A stretch of 64,000 nucleotides of DNA, taken from Corynebacterium faecale. GTDB lineage: Bacteria; Actinomycetota; Actinomycetes; Mycobacteriales; Mycobacteriaceae. Both the position numbers and the translations under genes were made by a program. The notes beneath the pieces were generated by a model. The model searched no databases. It had not been told where the DNA came from and saw only the letters and a program-made list of their open reading frames with translations. The stretch spans positions 1,984,001-2,048,000 of the forward strand of contig NZ_CP047204.1 of NCBI RefSeq assembly GCF_030408735.1, written 5' to 3'. Within the stretch, counting starts at the first letter, position 1. Each line of letters begins with the position of its first letter. Below, piece after piece: positions 7,958 through 17,396 of the stretch.

Positions 7958-7970
7958 TATCTCCTGAGAT

Positions 7971-8018
7971 GACAATGATGGCCGCCACGGAAAACTCCGT
8001 GGCGGCCATCATTGTTAT
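7971..8018. terminator. long bidirectional terminator hairpin
   Basis: The 20-nt arm at 7972-7991 pairs perfectly with 7996-8015 around a 4-nt loop AAAC. It lies between the secreted-protein gene and the convergent MetE-like gene. The stem is exceptionally long for a terminator and could also attract RNase III. Confidence 0.85.
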
Positions 8019-8047
8019 GTTGCTGTGTGCAACCCTCGTCCTACAGC

Positions 8048-9253
8048 TTAGAACAGCTCCTTGGTTGCGATGCGCGCACCCTCCACCAAGGACTCCAGCT
8101 TCGCCCAGGCGATCTGGTGATGCAGGCGGCCACCCAGGCCACAGTCAGTGGAGGCGATGACATTCTCCGGCCCCACGAGCTCGGCGAACTTGAGAATCCG
8201 GTCGGCGACCAGGCGTGGGTGTTCGATCATGTTCATGGCGTGGGAAACCACACCCGGGTAGATCACCGAGCCCTCAGGAAGGGCATGGTCCTCCCAGACC
8301 CGCCACTCATGTGCATGGCGTGGGGATGCTCCCTCGAAGGAGAAACCACCTACCTCTGCGCGGAGGATCTCTTCGATGATGTCGCCGAAAGGGATGTCTG
8401 TGGAGTGCGGCCCGTGCCAGGAACCCCAGCAGATGTGCAGGCGGGTCTGTTCCTTGGGAAGTTCCCGGACGGCGGAGTTGATCGCATCGATGCGGATGCG
8501 GATCCACTCACGGTAATCCTTCAGGGATGGCTCGGGGTTGATCTGGTCCCAGGCCTCCGCAAGATCCGGTGCATCAAGCTGCACGGTCAGACCTGCGTCG
8601 GTGATGATCTTGTATTCCTGGCTCATGGCGTCAGCGCAGGCAGCCACAACCTCGTTATCGGTGGCGTAAAACTCATTCTTCAACCGGGCCGCGGATCCCG
8701 GGGAAAGGGCGGCGACAAAACCGTGCTCGGCGCCCGCCTTACCCATGGCCTTCTTCAGAAGATTGACATCGGTGGTGGTTTCTTCCTGCCCGATATAGGT
8801 GATCGGACCGGTGAATGCGGGGTTCCCCACGCTCGCACGACCCTGGAAGATGCCGGAGTCCGGGTCCTCATAGGCTTCATGGAACAGGTTCCGGTCACGG
8901 CGGTCCGCGAAGCTGGTCAGCTTGATATTTCCCGGTGTGGAGCGGATCTGTTCAGCATTGGCCCAGCGATCCTCATCAGTCATGGTGAGGCCGCCCAGGC
9001 GGGTGAAGGAGTAGTTCCACCAGGCACCATAGTCCACGGCGCCGGAGGTGACATGGCCGTATTCACCCTCGTTGATGATGTCCAGGCCCAGATCCACCTG
9101 ACGCTTGACCACCTCATCCACGGAGGTCTGGAGAATGTCGAAAAACTCGGTGTCATCGATGTCTCCACTCGCACGCCTGGTGTTGGCGTCGAGAAGCTCC
9201 GGGGTGCGGGGCAAGGATCCAACGTGACTGGTCCGGATATGGTTGATGGTCAT
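8048..9253 (-). CDS. short MetE-like (cobalamin-independent methionine synthase family) methyltransferase
   Basis: A 401-residue protein equal to the C-terminal catalytic half of MetE, without the N-terminal domain of full-length MetE. The start motif is TSHVGSLPRTPELLDANTRR. The zinc-site pattern is present: LHICWGSWHGPH gives His and Cys, and ASTDCGLGG near residue 375 gives the second Cys. Relatives include YxjG/YxjH and the core-MetE group. The methyl donor of such short forms differs from family to family, so methionine synthesis is possible but not shown. ATG 9253 follows GGAGATCAT. It is separated from dnaE by a terminator, so it has its own promoter. Confidence 0.8.
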   Translation of the reverse strand: MTINHIRTSHVGSLPRTPELLDANTRRASGDIDDTEFFDILQTSVDEVVKRQVDLGLDIINEGEYGHVTSGAVDYGAWWNYSFTRLGGLTMTDEDRWANAEQIRSTPGNIKLTSFADRRDRNLFHEAYEDPDSGIFQGRASVGNPAFTGPITYIGQEETTTDVNLLKKAMGKAGAEHGFVAALSPGSAARLKNEFYATDNEVVAACADAMSQEYKIITDAGLTVQLDAPDLAEAWDQINPEPSLKDYREWIRIRIDAINSAVRELPKEQTRLHICWGSWHGPHSTDIPFGDIIEEILRAEVGGFSFEGASPRHAHEWRVWEDHALPEGSVIYPGVVSHAMNMIEHPRLVADRILKFAELVGPENVIASTDCGLGGRLHHQIAWAKLESLVEGARIATKELF

Positions 9254-9310
9254 ATGATCTCCACTTCGATCGGGAAAAGGCCTGATGGTTCGATGCTAAC
9301 CCCGATATGA

Positions 9311-9345
9311 AAATATCCACCCCACTGGGGTGGATATTTATTCAT
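9311..9345. terminator. terminator downstream of dnaE
   Basis: AAATATCCACCCC (9311-9323) pairs over 13 bp with GGGGTGGATATTT (9327-9339), loop ACT. Read on the minus strand it is followed by a T-rich stretch, closing dnaE before the MetE-like gene. Confidence 0.85.
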
Positions 9346-9368
9346 AAACTCTATCAAAAGTGCTGAAG

Positions 9369-12300
9369 TTATCCGAGGATCCCAGGCCCCATGGTGGCCT
9401 TGAGGTCACCCATGAGGCTGGCAGATCGAGAAACCCGCAGGTGATCGCCGAGAATCATCACGGTGGAGTTATCGCCATCAACCAGGTTCAGATAAACATC
9501 CGATTCACCACGGTTATCAACAAGTACCTGCTTGAGCTTGGAGATATTGGTCATGGTGCACTGATCGGTGCGCATGGATAGTCGCAGTGGCAGTCCTGAC
9601 CCGTTTCCAGGGCCCAATTCAGGCACCCGCAAATCATCACAGAACAGGCTCATGCGGTCATCCCTGATAGAGACATGAGCCTTGGCCAGGATGATATTGT
9701 CCTCCACGATCATGGAGCCCACGATGGAATAGACCTTGTTGAACACCAGGAGTTCCACGGAAGCACCGTTATGATCTTCCAGGGTCACGATCGCCCACGG
9801 GGAGCCATCCTTCTTGGAGAAGCGTCGGTCCACACCTGAGATGATGCCACCCACCGTCACCTCCGCACCATGGCGGAGCTCACCCGCCACGATGGTGGTC
9901 AAGGCGGTATCCACCTGGGCGCCGATGGCATCCTCATAACCATCCAGTGGATGACCTGAAACATACAGGCCGAGCATCTCCCTCTCCAGGGCCAGCTCGT
10001 GTTTACGATCCCACTTATCCTCCGGGACGGTGATCTGGAAGAAGTTGCCCACCTCCTCCTCCGCTTCCCCGCCCAGGGCTGCAAACAGATCGAACTGCCC
10101 CTTGTCCGCAGCCTTCTTGGTCGCGATCACCGAATCAACGGCGTCCTCGAACACCAACATCAAACCCTTGCGGGAATGACCCAGGGAATCGAAGGCACCA
10201 CCCTTGATCAGAGATTCCGTGATGCGTTTATTACACGGGAGGGTATCAATTTTGTCGAGATAATCCGAGAAGTCCTTGAACAACCCCTTCTCATCCCTGG
10301 TATCGATGATGGAGTCCACCACTTCTGAACCGACGTTTCTGATGGCCCCCAGTCCATAACGGATATCCGTGCCCACGGGAAGGAAGTTGAGCACGGACTC
10401 ATTGATATCCGGGGACAGCACGCGGATACCCAGGTGACGGCAGTCCGCGAGGTAGATGGCGGATTTGTCCTTGTTATCACCCACGGAGGTCAGCAGGGCC
10501 GCCATGTACTCCGGTGCAAAGTGAGCCTTGAGATAAGCCGTCCAGAAGGACACCAGCCCATAACCTGCGGCGTGGGATTTGTTGAACGCATAACCCGCGA
10601 ACGGAAGAATAGTATCCCAAAGTGTAGTAATTGCCTCCTTGGAGAAACCATTGGATTTCATACCGGCTTCGAAGGCGACAAATTCCTTCTCCAGCACCTC
10701 GGGCTTCTTCTTACCCATCGCCTTACGGAAACCATCGGCCTGACCGGCGGTGTAATTGGCCACCTTCTGGGAGATCTTCATGATCTGCTCCTGATAGACA
10801 ATCAAACCGTATGTCTCACCGAGGATCTCCGCGAGTGGCTCCTCCAGCTCCGGGTGGATCGGGGTGATCGGTTTGCGTCCATTTTTACGGTCCGCGTAAT
10901 CCCAGTGGGCATTCACGCCCATCGGTCCCGGCCGGTACAGCGCGAGTGCCGCAACAATGTCATTGAAGCCTGTTGGCTGCATGCGTTTCAGCAATTCCTG
11001 CATGCCACCACCATCAAGCTGGAACACACCGAGGGTTTCACCGCGGCTGAGCAGCTTGTAGGTTTCCTCATCCTCGATAGCGAGGTTTTCCAGGTCGATG
11101 ACCTTGCCATCACGATTGGCCTTGATGTTCTCGATGGCGTCGCCAATGACAGTGAGGTTACGCAGACCCAGAAAGTCCATCTTCAGCAGACCGATGGCTT
11201 CACATGCGGGATAGTCCCAGCCAGTGATGAGAGCCCCGTCAGCGGGACGTTTCCACATCGGAATAATATCCAGAAGTGGCTGGGAGGACATGATCACCGC
11301 GCAGGCATGAACACCCGCCTGGCGGACCACGCCTTCCAGCCCCCGGGCAGTGTCATAGATCCGCCTGACATCGGGGTCGGTTTCAATGAGCGCACGGACC
11401 TCACCGGCTTCGTTATAACGCTCGTGATCCGGATCGGTGATGCCCTTGAGGGAAATATCCTTGGCCATGATCGGAGGCGGGAGCACCTTGGCGATGCGGT
11501 CAGCAATCTGGTAACCAGGCTGGCCAAACTGAACCCTCGCTGAATCCTTGAGAGCCTGTTTCGTCTTCACCGTGCCGAAAGTGATCACCTGGGCGATCTT
11601 GTCCTCACCCCAACGGTCAGCGGCATAACGGATCATCTCACCACGCCGACGGTCATCGAAGTCAATATCGATATCGGGTGCAGAGGGGCGTTCCGGATTG
11701 AGGAATCTCTCAAAAAGCAGACCATGTTCGATTGGGTCGATGTTGGTCACGGTCAACGCATAGGCGACCAGGGCACCTGCTGCGGAACCACGGCCCGGAC
11801 CAACCCAGATTCCGATGGAACGGGCATGTTTAATGATCTCCGCCACGATGAGGAAGTAGGAGGGGTATCCCTTCATATCAATGACGGAGATCTCGTACTC
11901 GGCCCGCTCAATATATTCCCTCGGAACCTCCTGCCCCGGGAAGCGGTCTTCCAGCCCCGCCATCACTTCATGGTGCAGCCAGGAAGTTGGGGTGTAACCT
12001 TCTGGAACATCAGCCACCGGCATGCGCTCATGGGGCTGCTCCTTCCAGATCTCCCCGTAATCCTGGACCCGCTCAGCAATCCAGAGGGTGTTGTCGCAGC
12101 CATCAGGAACGGTATCGTCCCAGAGAGCACGCATCTGCTCAGCAGTCTTGATGTAATAACCAGTGCCGTCGAATTTGAAACGGTCTTCGTCGTGAAGCGT
12201 TTTTCCGGTCTGCACACACAACATGGCCTCGTGCGCCTGCGCCTGCGATTCCAGAACATAGTGGCAGTCATTGGTGACGAGGGGTGGCAGGTTGAGCTTG

Positions 12301-12935
12301 CGACCGATCTCCAGCAGTTCACTGCGGACACGGGTCTCAATATCCAGCCCATGGTCCATGAGCTCAAGGAAATAATTATCGCGCCCATAGATGTCCTGCC
12401 ACATGGCGGCAGCCTCGAGTGCCTCATCAAACTGCCCCAACCGCAGGCGCGTCTGAACATCACCCGAGGGGCAACCGGTGGTGGCGATGATGCCTTCGGC
12501 GTGTTCCGCGATAATCTCCGCGTCCATGCGCGGCCATTTACCCAGCTGCCCCTCATAGGACGCCATGGAGGAGAGATAGAACAGATTACGCAGACCGGCG
12601 GCATTCTCTGCCAGCATGGTCTGGTGAAGATAGGCACCGGAGCCAGAAACGTCATCCCTCTTCTGGTGTGGATCACCCCAGCGGATGCGGTCCTTGTTGA
12701 AACGGGATTCGGGGGCCATATAGGACTCAATGCCGATGATCGGTTTGACGCCAGCTTCCGTCATCTTGCGATAGAACGCATTGGAGCCGTACATATTGCC
12801 GTGGTCGGTGATTCCCACCGCCGGCATCTGCTGGCGGTTCACCTCATCCGCGAGCATGTCGATCTTGGCCATACCATCCAACATCGAATACTCGGTGTGA
12901 TTGTGCAGATGAACAAATGAGGATTTCTTGGCCAT
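9369..12935 (-). CDS. dnaE: DNA polymerase III subunit alpha
   Basis: Replicative polymerase catalytic subunit, 1188 residues from ATG 12935. The start is fixed by the family N-terminus [21 protein letters not shown] (PHP domain, about residues 1-280) and by TAGACT 7 nt upstream. The palm carries [19 protein letters not shown] with catalytic aspartates near residue 430. The PHP metal ligands [16 protein letters not shown] and NDCHYV are intact, consistent with a PHP-type 3'-5' exonuclease (proofreading) as in mycobacterial DnaE1. The finger, tandem HhH and OB-fold regions follow in order; the OB segment is near residues 1010-1090. Full length with no frameshift. Confidence 0.96.
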   Translation of the reverse strand: MAKKSSFVHLHNHTEYSMLDGMAKIDMLADEVNRQQMPAVGITDHGNMYGSNAFYRKMTEAGVKPIIGIESYMAPESRFNKDRIRWGDPHQKRDDVSGSGAYLHQTMLAENAAGLRNLFYLSSMASYEGQLGKWPRMDAEIIAEHAEGIIATTGCPSGDVQTRLRLGQFDEALEAAAMWQDIYGRDNYFLELMDHGLDIETRVRSELLEIGRKLNLPPLVTNDCHYVLESQAQAHEAMLCVQTGKTLHDEDRFKFDGTGYYIKTAEQMRALWDDTVPDGCDNTLWIAERVQDYGEIWKEQPHERMPVADVPEGYTPTSWLHHEVMAGLEDRFPGQEVPREYIERAEYEISVIDMKGYPSYFLIVAEIIKHARSIGIWVGPGRGSAAGALVAYALTVTNIDPIEHGLLFERFLNPERPSAPDIDIDFDDRRRGEMIRYAADRWGEDKIAQVITFGTVKTKQALKDSARVQFGQPGYQIADRIAKVLPPPIMAKDISLKGITDPDHERYNEAGEVRALIETDPDVRRIYDTARGLEGVVRQAGVHACAVIMSSQPLLDIIPMWKRPADGALITGWDYPACEAIGLLKMDFLGLRNLTVIGDAIENIKANRDGKVIDLENLAIEDEETYKLLSRGETLGVFQLDGGGMQELLKRMQPTGFNDIVAALALYRPGPMGVNAHWDYADRKNGRKPITPIHPELEEPLAEILGETYGLIVYQEQIMKISQKVANYTAGQADGFRKAMGKKKPEVLEKEFVAFEAGMKSNGFSKEAITTLWDTILPFAGYAFNKSHAAGYGLVSFWTAYLKAHFAPEYMAALLTSVGDNKDKSAIYLADCRHLGIRVLSPDINESVLNFLPVGTDIRYGLGAIRNVGSEVVDSIIDTRDEKGLFKDFSDYLDKIDTLPCNKRITESLIKGGAFDSLGHSRKGLMLVFEDAVDSVIATKKAADKGQFDLFAALGGEAEEEVGNFFQITVPEDKWDRKHELALEREMLGLYVSGHPLDGYEDAIGAQVDTALTTIVAGELRHGAEVTVGGIISGVDRRFSKKDGSPWAIVTLEDHNGASVELLVFNKVYSIVGSMIVEDNIILAKAHVSIRDDRMSLFCDDLRVPELGPGNGSGLPLRLSMRTDQCTMTNISKLKQVLVDNRGESDVYLNLVDGDNSTVMILGDHLRVSRSASLMGDLKATMGPGILG

Positions 12936-12942
12936 GATGGAC

Positions 12943-12948
12943 AGTCTA
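12943..12948 (-). promoter_or_regulatory. -10 TAGACT of dnaE (leaderless)
   Basis: On the minus strand TAGACT is followed by 7 nt and ATG 12935. No Shine-Dalgarno sequence is present. Confidence 0.5.
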
Positions 12949-13041
12949 GCCCGCCGGACATCCTGGGTAAACCTGCAGGTCACAGAGAAAAATAACGTCG
13001 CGGTCCCTCCTCACCCACAGTTGGGTATAAGGTGATCCTTT

Positions 13042-13935
13042 ATGATTTACGGCTTGCTCGCCTACCTGCTCTGGGGTCTCTTCCCGGCGTTCTTTCCCCT
13101 GCTGATGCCAGCCGGTCCCCTCGAGATCCTGGCCCACCGCATCGTGTGGACAGCTGTGATAATGGCCATCGTGGTCACGATCCGGAAAGGCTGGCAGGAG
13201 TTTCGTGGGGTCGACCGCATCACCTGGATCAGGGTGATCGCTGCCGCCATATTCATCGCGCTGAACTGGCTGTTCTACGTGATCACCGTCAATTCAGGAA
13301 ATGTCACCGAAGCCGCACTCGGCTACTTCATCAACCCTTTAGTGAGCGTCTTGTTCGGTGTCGTCCTGTTCAGGGAGCAGCTACGCCGACTCCAGGTGCT
13401 GTCCGTCCTGATCGCCGTCGCCGCTGTCCTCTTCCTCGCGGTGCTCGGTGGCCAGCCACCGATCCTGGCACTGACGCTGGCGTTCACCTTCGGTATCTAC
13501 GGTGCCATCAAGAAGAAGGTGAATATGTCCGCCATCACCTCCCTCACCGCTGAGACCCTGGTGCTGCTGCCGGTCGCCCTGGGTTATCTCATCTGGCTCG
13601 AATCAAGTGGAGACGGCACCTTCTTCAACAATGGTCCCTCGCACGCGGCACTATTGATCAGTGCGGGTCTGGTCACTGCTCTGCCACTGCTGCTGTTCGG
13701 CTACGCGGCCAAGGCCATCCCGCTGTCCACGGTGGGCATGCTTCAATACATCACACCCACCATGCAGATGCTCTGGGCCGTGGTGGTGGTCAACGAATAC
13801 ATGGAGCAGACCCGCTGGGTGGGATTCATCATCATCTGGGTCGCGGTCACACTTTATCTGTGGGACATTCTCCGCCAGAAGAGACGTGCCCTGAACAGAC
13901 GGGATCGCCATAAACATCCCGCTGAACCTTCCTGA
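13042..13935 (+). CDS. rarD: RarD-type EamA permease
   Basis: Integral membrane protein of the drug/metabolite transporter superfamily, 297 residues, with about ten hydrophobic helices in two EamA repeats (about 1-135 and 145-290). The start MIYGLLAYLLWGLFPAFFPL and the conserved LEILAHRIVW stretch are typical of RarD. The substrate is unknown; E. coli RarD was named for chloramphenicol sensitivity. The tail is basic and cytoplasmic. TAAGGT at 13028-13033 sits 8 nt before ATG 13042, a possible leaderless -10. It is divergent from dnaE, about 106 bp away. Confidence 0.85.
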   Translation: MIYGLLAYLLWGLFPAFFPLLMPAGPLEILAHRIVWTAVIMAIVVTIRKGWQEFRGVDRITWIRVIAAAIFIALNWLFYVITVNSGNVTEAALGYFINPLVSVLFGVVLFREQLRRLQVLSVLIAVAAVLFLAVLGGQPPILALTLAFTFGIYGAIKKKVNMSAITSLTAETLVLLPVALGYLIWLESSGDGTFFNNGPSHAALLISAGLVTALPLLLFGYAAKAIPLSTVGMLQYITPTMQMLWAVVVVNEYMEQTRWVGFIIIWVAVTLYLWDILRQKRRALNRRDRHKHPAEPS

Positions 13936-13968
13936 AGACGGTTCCCACCCCTGGGTGGTCAGCTCTCA

Positions 13969-14568
13969 TCACGCCGCGGGACGGTTCCTGGTGTCATCGA
14001 CGTACACGGGACGCACCCCGAAGTGACCCCACCCCGCATCCACGGGAAGGGCCTCAACAGCCAGGACACCCGGGGCCTGAGCAAGCGCACGGAGGGCCTC
14101 GCCGTCATCCCACACGATCACGCCGTTGATCACATCCGGGACCTGCACGTTACCGATCCCGTCCACGCTGCCCTGGAGACGATCCAGCTGACGATCAAAC
14201 ACATCGGCGCGAGTCTCCCCCGCCACCGGTTCCGGCAAACCCATCGGAGCAGCGGATAACATCACCATGGCGTTGACCCGCTCAATATCGTCCACCGCCC
14301 CAGCCGCATCCGCAGGCACCAACGCAGGGGAGAACGTCACCAGGGCGAAGGCGTTGTCATCCGCTGGTGTCTGGGTGACCGACGCCGCCGCCCGATCCAC
14401 ATACTGTTCCAGGGATTCTGCAGTGTCCTGGCCCAGCATGTCGCCGTTGATGGCCATCGGTTTATTCGTCCGGTCGCTGAAGCTCAGCGCCACCACGGCG
14501 ATAACCAGAATGAGCAGCGCCAGGAGCGCCACCAGTTTGCGGGTCCGATCCAGTTTCTGGTCCGTCAT
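13969..14568 (-). CDS. membrane-anchored extracytoplasmic protein, unknown
   Basis: 199 residues with a short cytoplasmic N-terminus ([11 protein letters not shown]), one hydrophobic anchor at about 12-31 ([18 protein letters not shown]), then a soluble domain rich in Ala, Asp and Val. There is no lipobox or catalytic motif that I recognise. It overlaps the end of rluD by 4 nt (ATGA), so it is translationally coupled as the third gene of lspA-rluD-this gene. In related corynebacteria an uncharacterised membrane protein occupies this place. A role with LspA is not implied by anything in the sequence. Confidence 0.75.
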   Translation of the reverse strand: MTDQKLDRTRKLVALLALLILVIAVVALSFSDRTNKPMAINGDMLGQDTAESLEQYVDRAAASVTQTPADDNAFALVTFSPALVPADAAGAVDDIERVNAMVMLSAAPMGLPEPVAGETRADVFDRQLDRLQGSVDGIGNVQVPDVINGVIVWDDGEALRALAQAPGVLAVEALPVDAGWGHFGVRPVYVDDTRNRPAA

Positions 14569-15494
14569 TGTTCACGCAGGAGCTCGAGAGCATGGCTGAG
14601 ATCATCCGGGTAAGGGGAGCTGATCTCCATCCATCGACCATCCGCCGGATGATGGAAACCGAGAGATACGGCATGCAGCCACTGACGGATCAAACCGAGG
14701 CGTGCGGATAGGGCTGGATCCGAACCGTACATCGGGTCGCCACAACACGGGTGGTGAAGGGCCGAGAAATGGACACGGATCTGGTGGGTGCGGCCTGTTT
14801 CCAGATGGATTTTGAGGAGGGTGGCCTCCTGGAATGCCTCGAGGGTTTCATAATGGGTGACCGCATGCTTACCGTCGGTGGTGACGGCAAAACGCCATCC
14901 AGCTGACGGATGCCGTCCGATCGGGGCCTCGATGGTTCCTTCAGTCGGATCCGGGTGGCCCTGCACCAGGGCGTGGTAGGTCTTCTCCACGGTGCGGTCC
15001 CGGAATGCGCGTTTCAGCACGGTATAACCCCGTTCGGATGCGGCCACCACCATGACACCCGAGGTGCCCACGTCCAGTCGCTGGACAATGCCCTTGCGCT
15101 CCGGTGGACCGGAGGTGGAGATCCGGAAACCTGCCGCCGCCAGGCCCCCGACGACGGTCGGCCCCTCCCAACCCACAGTGGGGTGTGCTGCGACACCGAC
15201 AGGTTTATTCACCGCGATGAGATCATCGTCGGCATAGAGGATGTCCAGGCCGGGTACGATCTCCTCCTTCGGCATCAACGGTTGAGCTGGTTCGGGGAGG
15301 AGGACATCCAGCATCGAATCCGGCACCAGGCGATCACTCTTACGGACAGTGACACCATCAACGAAGACATCCCCCGCCTCTGCGAGATCGGCCGCAGTGG
15401 TCCGGGAAATACCCAGAAGTTTGGACAAGGCTGCGTCAACGCGCATGCCTGCCAGCCCCTCGGGGACCGGAAGGGTTCTATTTTGTCTAGTCAT
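14565..15494 (-). CDS. rluD: RluA/RluD-family 23S rRNA pseudouridine synthase
   Basis: Converts specific rRNA uridines to pseudouridine. An N-terminal S4 domain (about 14-70, [20 protein letters not shown]) precedes the catalytic domain with the signature [12 protein letters not shown], where Asp141 is the nucleophile. Downstream blocks [25 protein letters not shown] are typical. Length (309) fits RluD. The ATG directly follows the lspA stop codon with no gap, an lspA-rluD operon conserved in actinobacteria. Which rRNA positions are targeted cannot be told from sequence. Confidence 0.9.
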   Translation of the reverse strand: MTRQNRTLPVPEGLAGMRVDAALSKLLGISRTTAADLAEAGDVFVDGVTVRKSDRLVPDSMLDVLLPEPAQPLMPKEEIVPGLDILYADDDLIAVNKPVGVAAHPTVGWEGPTVVGGLAAAGFRISTSGPPERKGIVQRLDVGTSGVMVVAASERGYTVLKRAFRDRTVEKTYHALVQGHPDPTEGTIEAPIGRHPSAGWRFAVTTDGKHAVTHYETLEAFQEATLLKIHLETGRTHQIRVHFSALHHPCCGDPMYGSDPALSARLGLIRQWLHAVSLGFHHPADGRWMEISSPYPDDLSHALELLREQ

Positions 15495-16094
15495 CTATAC
15501 GTCCTCCGCTTCTGATGGACCAGTGGTTACTGCCCGGGCCTTCTCTGCCCGTGCGGCGTCGCGGTCCTCCAGGAACATGCCGATGAGAAACACCACCACA
15601 CCCGTGGTGATGGAAGCGTCTGCGATATTGAAAACCGCGAAACTGCCCACGGAAATATAATCAACCACATGCCCGACGTAGAACCCCGGGTCACGGAACA
15701 GCCGGTCAACCAGATTGCCCAGTGCGCCACCGGCAACCATGGCCAGCCCGATACCCACCCATCGGTGTTTCACCCTGGGTGCGTAGATACTGATGCCAAC
15801 CACGAAGGCCAACTGGATGCTGGTGAAAAGCCAGGTGCTGTTCTCCCCCATGGAAAATGCCGCGCCGGGATTGAACAACAGGTAGAAGCGGAGCCAGTCG
15901 CCGATGACGGAGACCGGTTCACCCGGTTCCAACCAATTCAGCATGATCTGCTTCACAACCTGATCAATGGCTGCGATCACCACGATGATGACCGCCATCA
16001 TCGCGGCCATTCGCTTTCCGGTTGTCCTCTTCTCCCCTGGGCTTGTGGGGACTGTTGTCGCCCCTGCATCATTTGAGGTCACGTGAACCATCAT
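15495..16094 (-). CDS. lspA: lipoprotein signal peptidase (signal peptidase II)
   Basis: Aspartic membrane protease that removes signal peptides from diacylated prolipoproteins. 199 residues with four TM helices starting at about 30, preceded by a longer cytoplasmic tail than in E. coli. The catalytic aspartates are Asp130 in GGALGNLVDR and Asp159 in FNIADASI, both in the family contexts. Start ATG 16094 or 16091. The lipoproteins encoded at 16191 and 19051 are plausible local substrates. It forms an operon with rluD and the membrane protein downstream. Confidence 0.95.
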   Translation of the reverse strand: MMVHVTSNDAGATTVPTSPGEKRTTGKRMAAMMAVIIVVIAAIDQVVKQIMLNWLEPGEPVSVIGDWLRFYLLFNPGAAFSMGENSTWLFTSIQLAFVVGISIYAPRVKHRWVGIGLAMVAGGALGNLVDRLFRDPGFYVGHVVDYISVGSFAVFNIADASITTGVVVFLIGMFLEDRDAARAEKARAVTTGPSEAEDV

Positions 16095-16177
16095 TCCCCA
16101 TCAGCAGGTCAAAGTTCCACCTGGCCACCTTCACTGCCGAATTCCACCCGTGATGGGGTGAATGGTGGGTGAGAAGC

Positions 16178-16190
16178 TAGATTTGAATAC
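16178..16190 (+). promoter_or_regulatory. -10 TAGATT of the lipoprotein gene (leaderless GTG)
   Basis: TAGATT at 16178-16183 is followed by 7 nt and GTG 16191, with ATG 16197 also in frame. Confidence 0.45.
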
Positions 16191-17264
16191 GTGCGTATGA
16201 ATAAACTGCCCCACCGTCTCCGCCGTTCCCACCGAAACAGGCGCGGTCTCCGCATCACTGCCCTGGTGGTGGCATCCTCCACCGCGCTGGTGTTGTCCGC
16301 CTGCGTGGAGGCGGATTCCCCCACGGACGGCCCGGAGGTTGAGCAGGCCGTGGGTCTCACCGTGGATGTACCCCGGGTCACGGTCTTGGACCCGGGCACC
16401 GGCGAGCTGAGACAGTTGCGCTATTCAGCGGACACTGCAACGGAATCCACTGCCGATGAAGGCACCACCAGGCAGACCCTCACTCTCTCGGTGTCAGATG
16501 GTTTCACCCAGTCGGTTATGCCTGCCGCCGAAGTTGATCCCTCCCCTGAACTAGAAGGTGGGGATGTCAGCACCATGCGTCTTCCACTGACCGCTGATCT
16601 GACCGCCGCGGAGTCTGTGGAAGAGGAGACATTGGAGGCCACCAGGGCAGTCTCCTACACGGTGGGCCAACCGACGTTCACCGATCTGGATCTGGCTGAG
16701 GACATCAACTCCACCGCGGGCTTCACCATGGGCACCCGAACCGATGACCGGGGACAACAATCTGCGCTGACATTCGCGGCACCCATCGACGCCACTGACA
16801 CCGGACGCCTCATCATGGAGCAGTACCTCCTCAAATTCGCCTCCCTCCCCGTTGTCTTCCCTGAGGATGAGATCGGAATGGGAGCCCGGTGGTCCGTGGA
16901 CAGCAGGGTCTCGGGCGAATCAGCTCTGCTGCAGACGGTGACCTACACCATCACCGGAATCAGGGGAGATGTGGTTGATCTGGATATCTCGGTAGCCCAG
17001 CGCCCAAGCCTCGGCGCGCTTGAAATCAACCCGGACACCACCGGTGTCAACGAGGACACCCCGGGACAACTCACGGTGTTGAATTCCAACACCACGTCCA
17101 ACGGTGCTCTCTCGGTGGATCTCAATCTTCCCGCCCCCACCGCCGGGGAGGTGTCCTGGACCACCCGCGTGGTTTACGGTGGTTCTGAGGATGATCTCCG
17201 GGTGATCCAGGATTCCACCACCGGCTTGAAATTTGATGATTCGAATATGGTTGCCATTCCATGA
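16191..17264 (+). CDS. lipoprotein of unknown function
   Basis: 357 residues from leaderless GTG 16191 (or ATG 16197). A long basic N-terminus (RLRRSHRNRRG) is followed by a hydrophobic core and a lipobox VLSAC, with lipidated Cys at about residue 39. The mature protein is acidic, Thr/Ser-rich and predicted all-beta, without cysteines in the mature part. No catalytic motif is seen. It is encoded divergently from lspA, whose product would process it. The ABC-F gene follows after 132 bp with its own ribosome site. I do not recognise a named family with confidence. Confidence 0.8.
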   Translation: MRMNKLPHRLRRSHRNRRGLRITALVVASSTALVLSACVEADSPTDGPEVEQAVGLTVDVPRVTVLDPGTGELRQLRYSADTATESTADEGTTRQTLTLSVSDGFTQSVMPAAEVDPSPELEGGDVSTMRLPLTADLTAAESVEEETLEATRAVSYTVGQPTFTDLDLAEDINSTAGFTMGTRTDDRGQQSALTFAAPIDATDTGRLIMEQYLLKFASLPVVFPEDEIGMGARWSVDSRVSGESALLQTVTYTITGIRGDVVDLDISVAQRPSLGALEINPDTTGVNEDTPGQLTVLNSNTTSNGALSVDLNLPAPTAGEVSWTTRVVYGGSEDDLRVIQDSTTGLKFDDSNMVAIP

Positions 17265-17396
17265 TTCTGCGTGCATAATTTAGGCATGTTCATTCCTCGA
17301 TAGTCTTCTCACCCTGAAACAACATCAGTACGGATCCCCCAGCTTGCACGGTCACGTGGGCGGATTCGTTAAAGAACGACATCGAAGGATTTTCAC

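Noticed and set aside
8012..9310. 432-codon open frame antisense to the MetE-like gene
   Set aside because: It mirrors a gene with full catalytic motifs, has low-complexity composition and no ribosome site; GC-rich codon bias opens antisense frames.
10434..12920. Long plus-strand frames opposite dnaE (10434-11543 and 11724-12920)
   Set aside because: Both are shadows of an intact DnaE.
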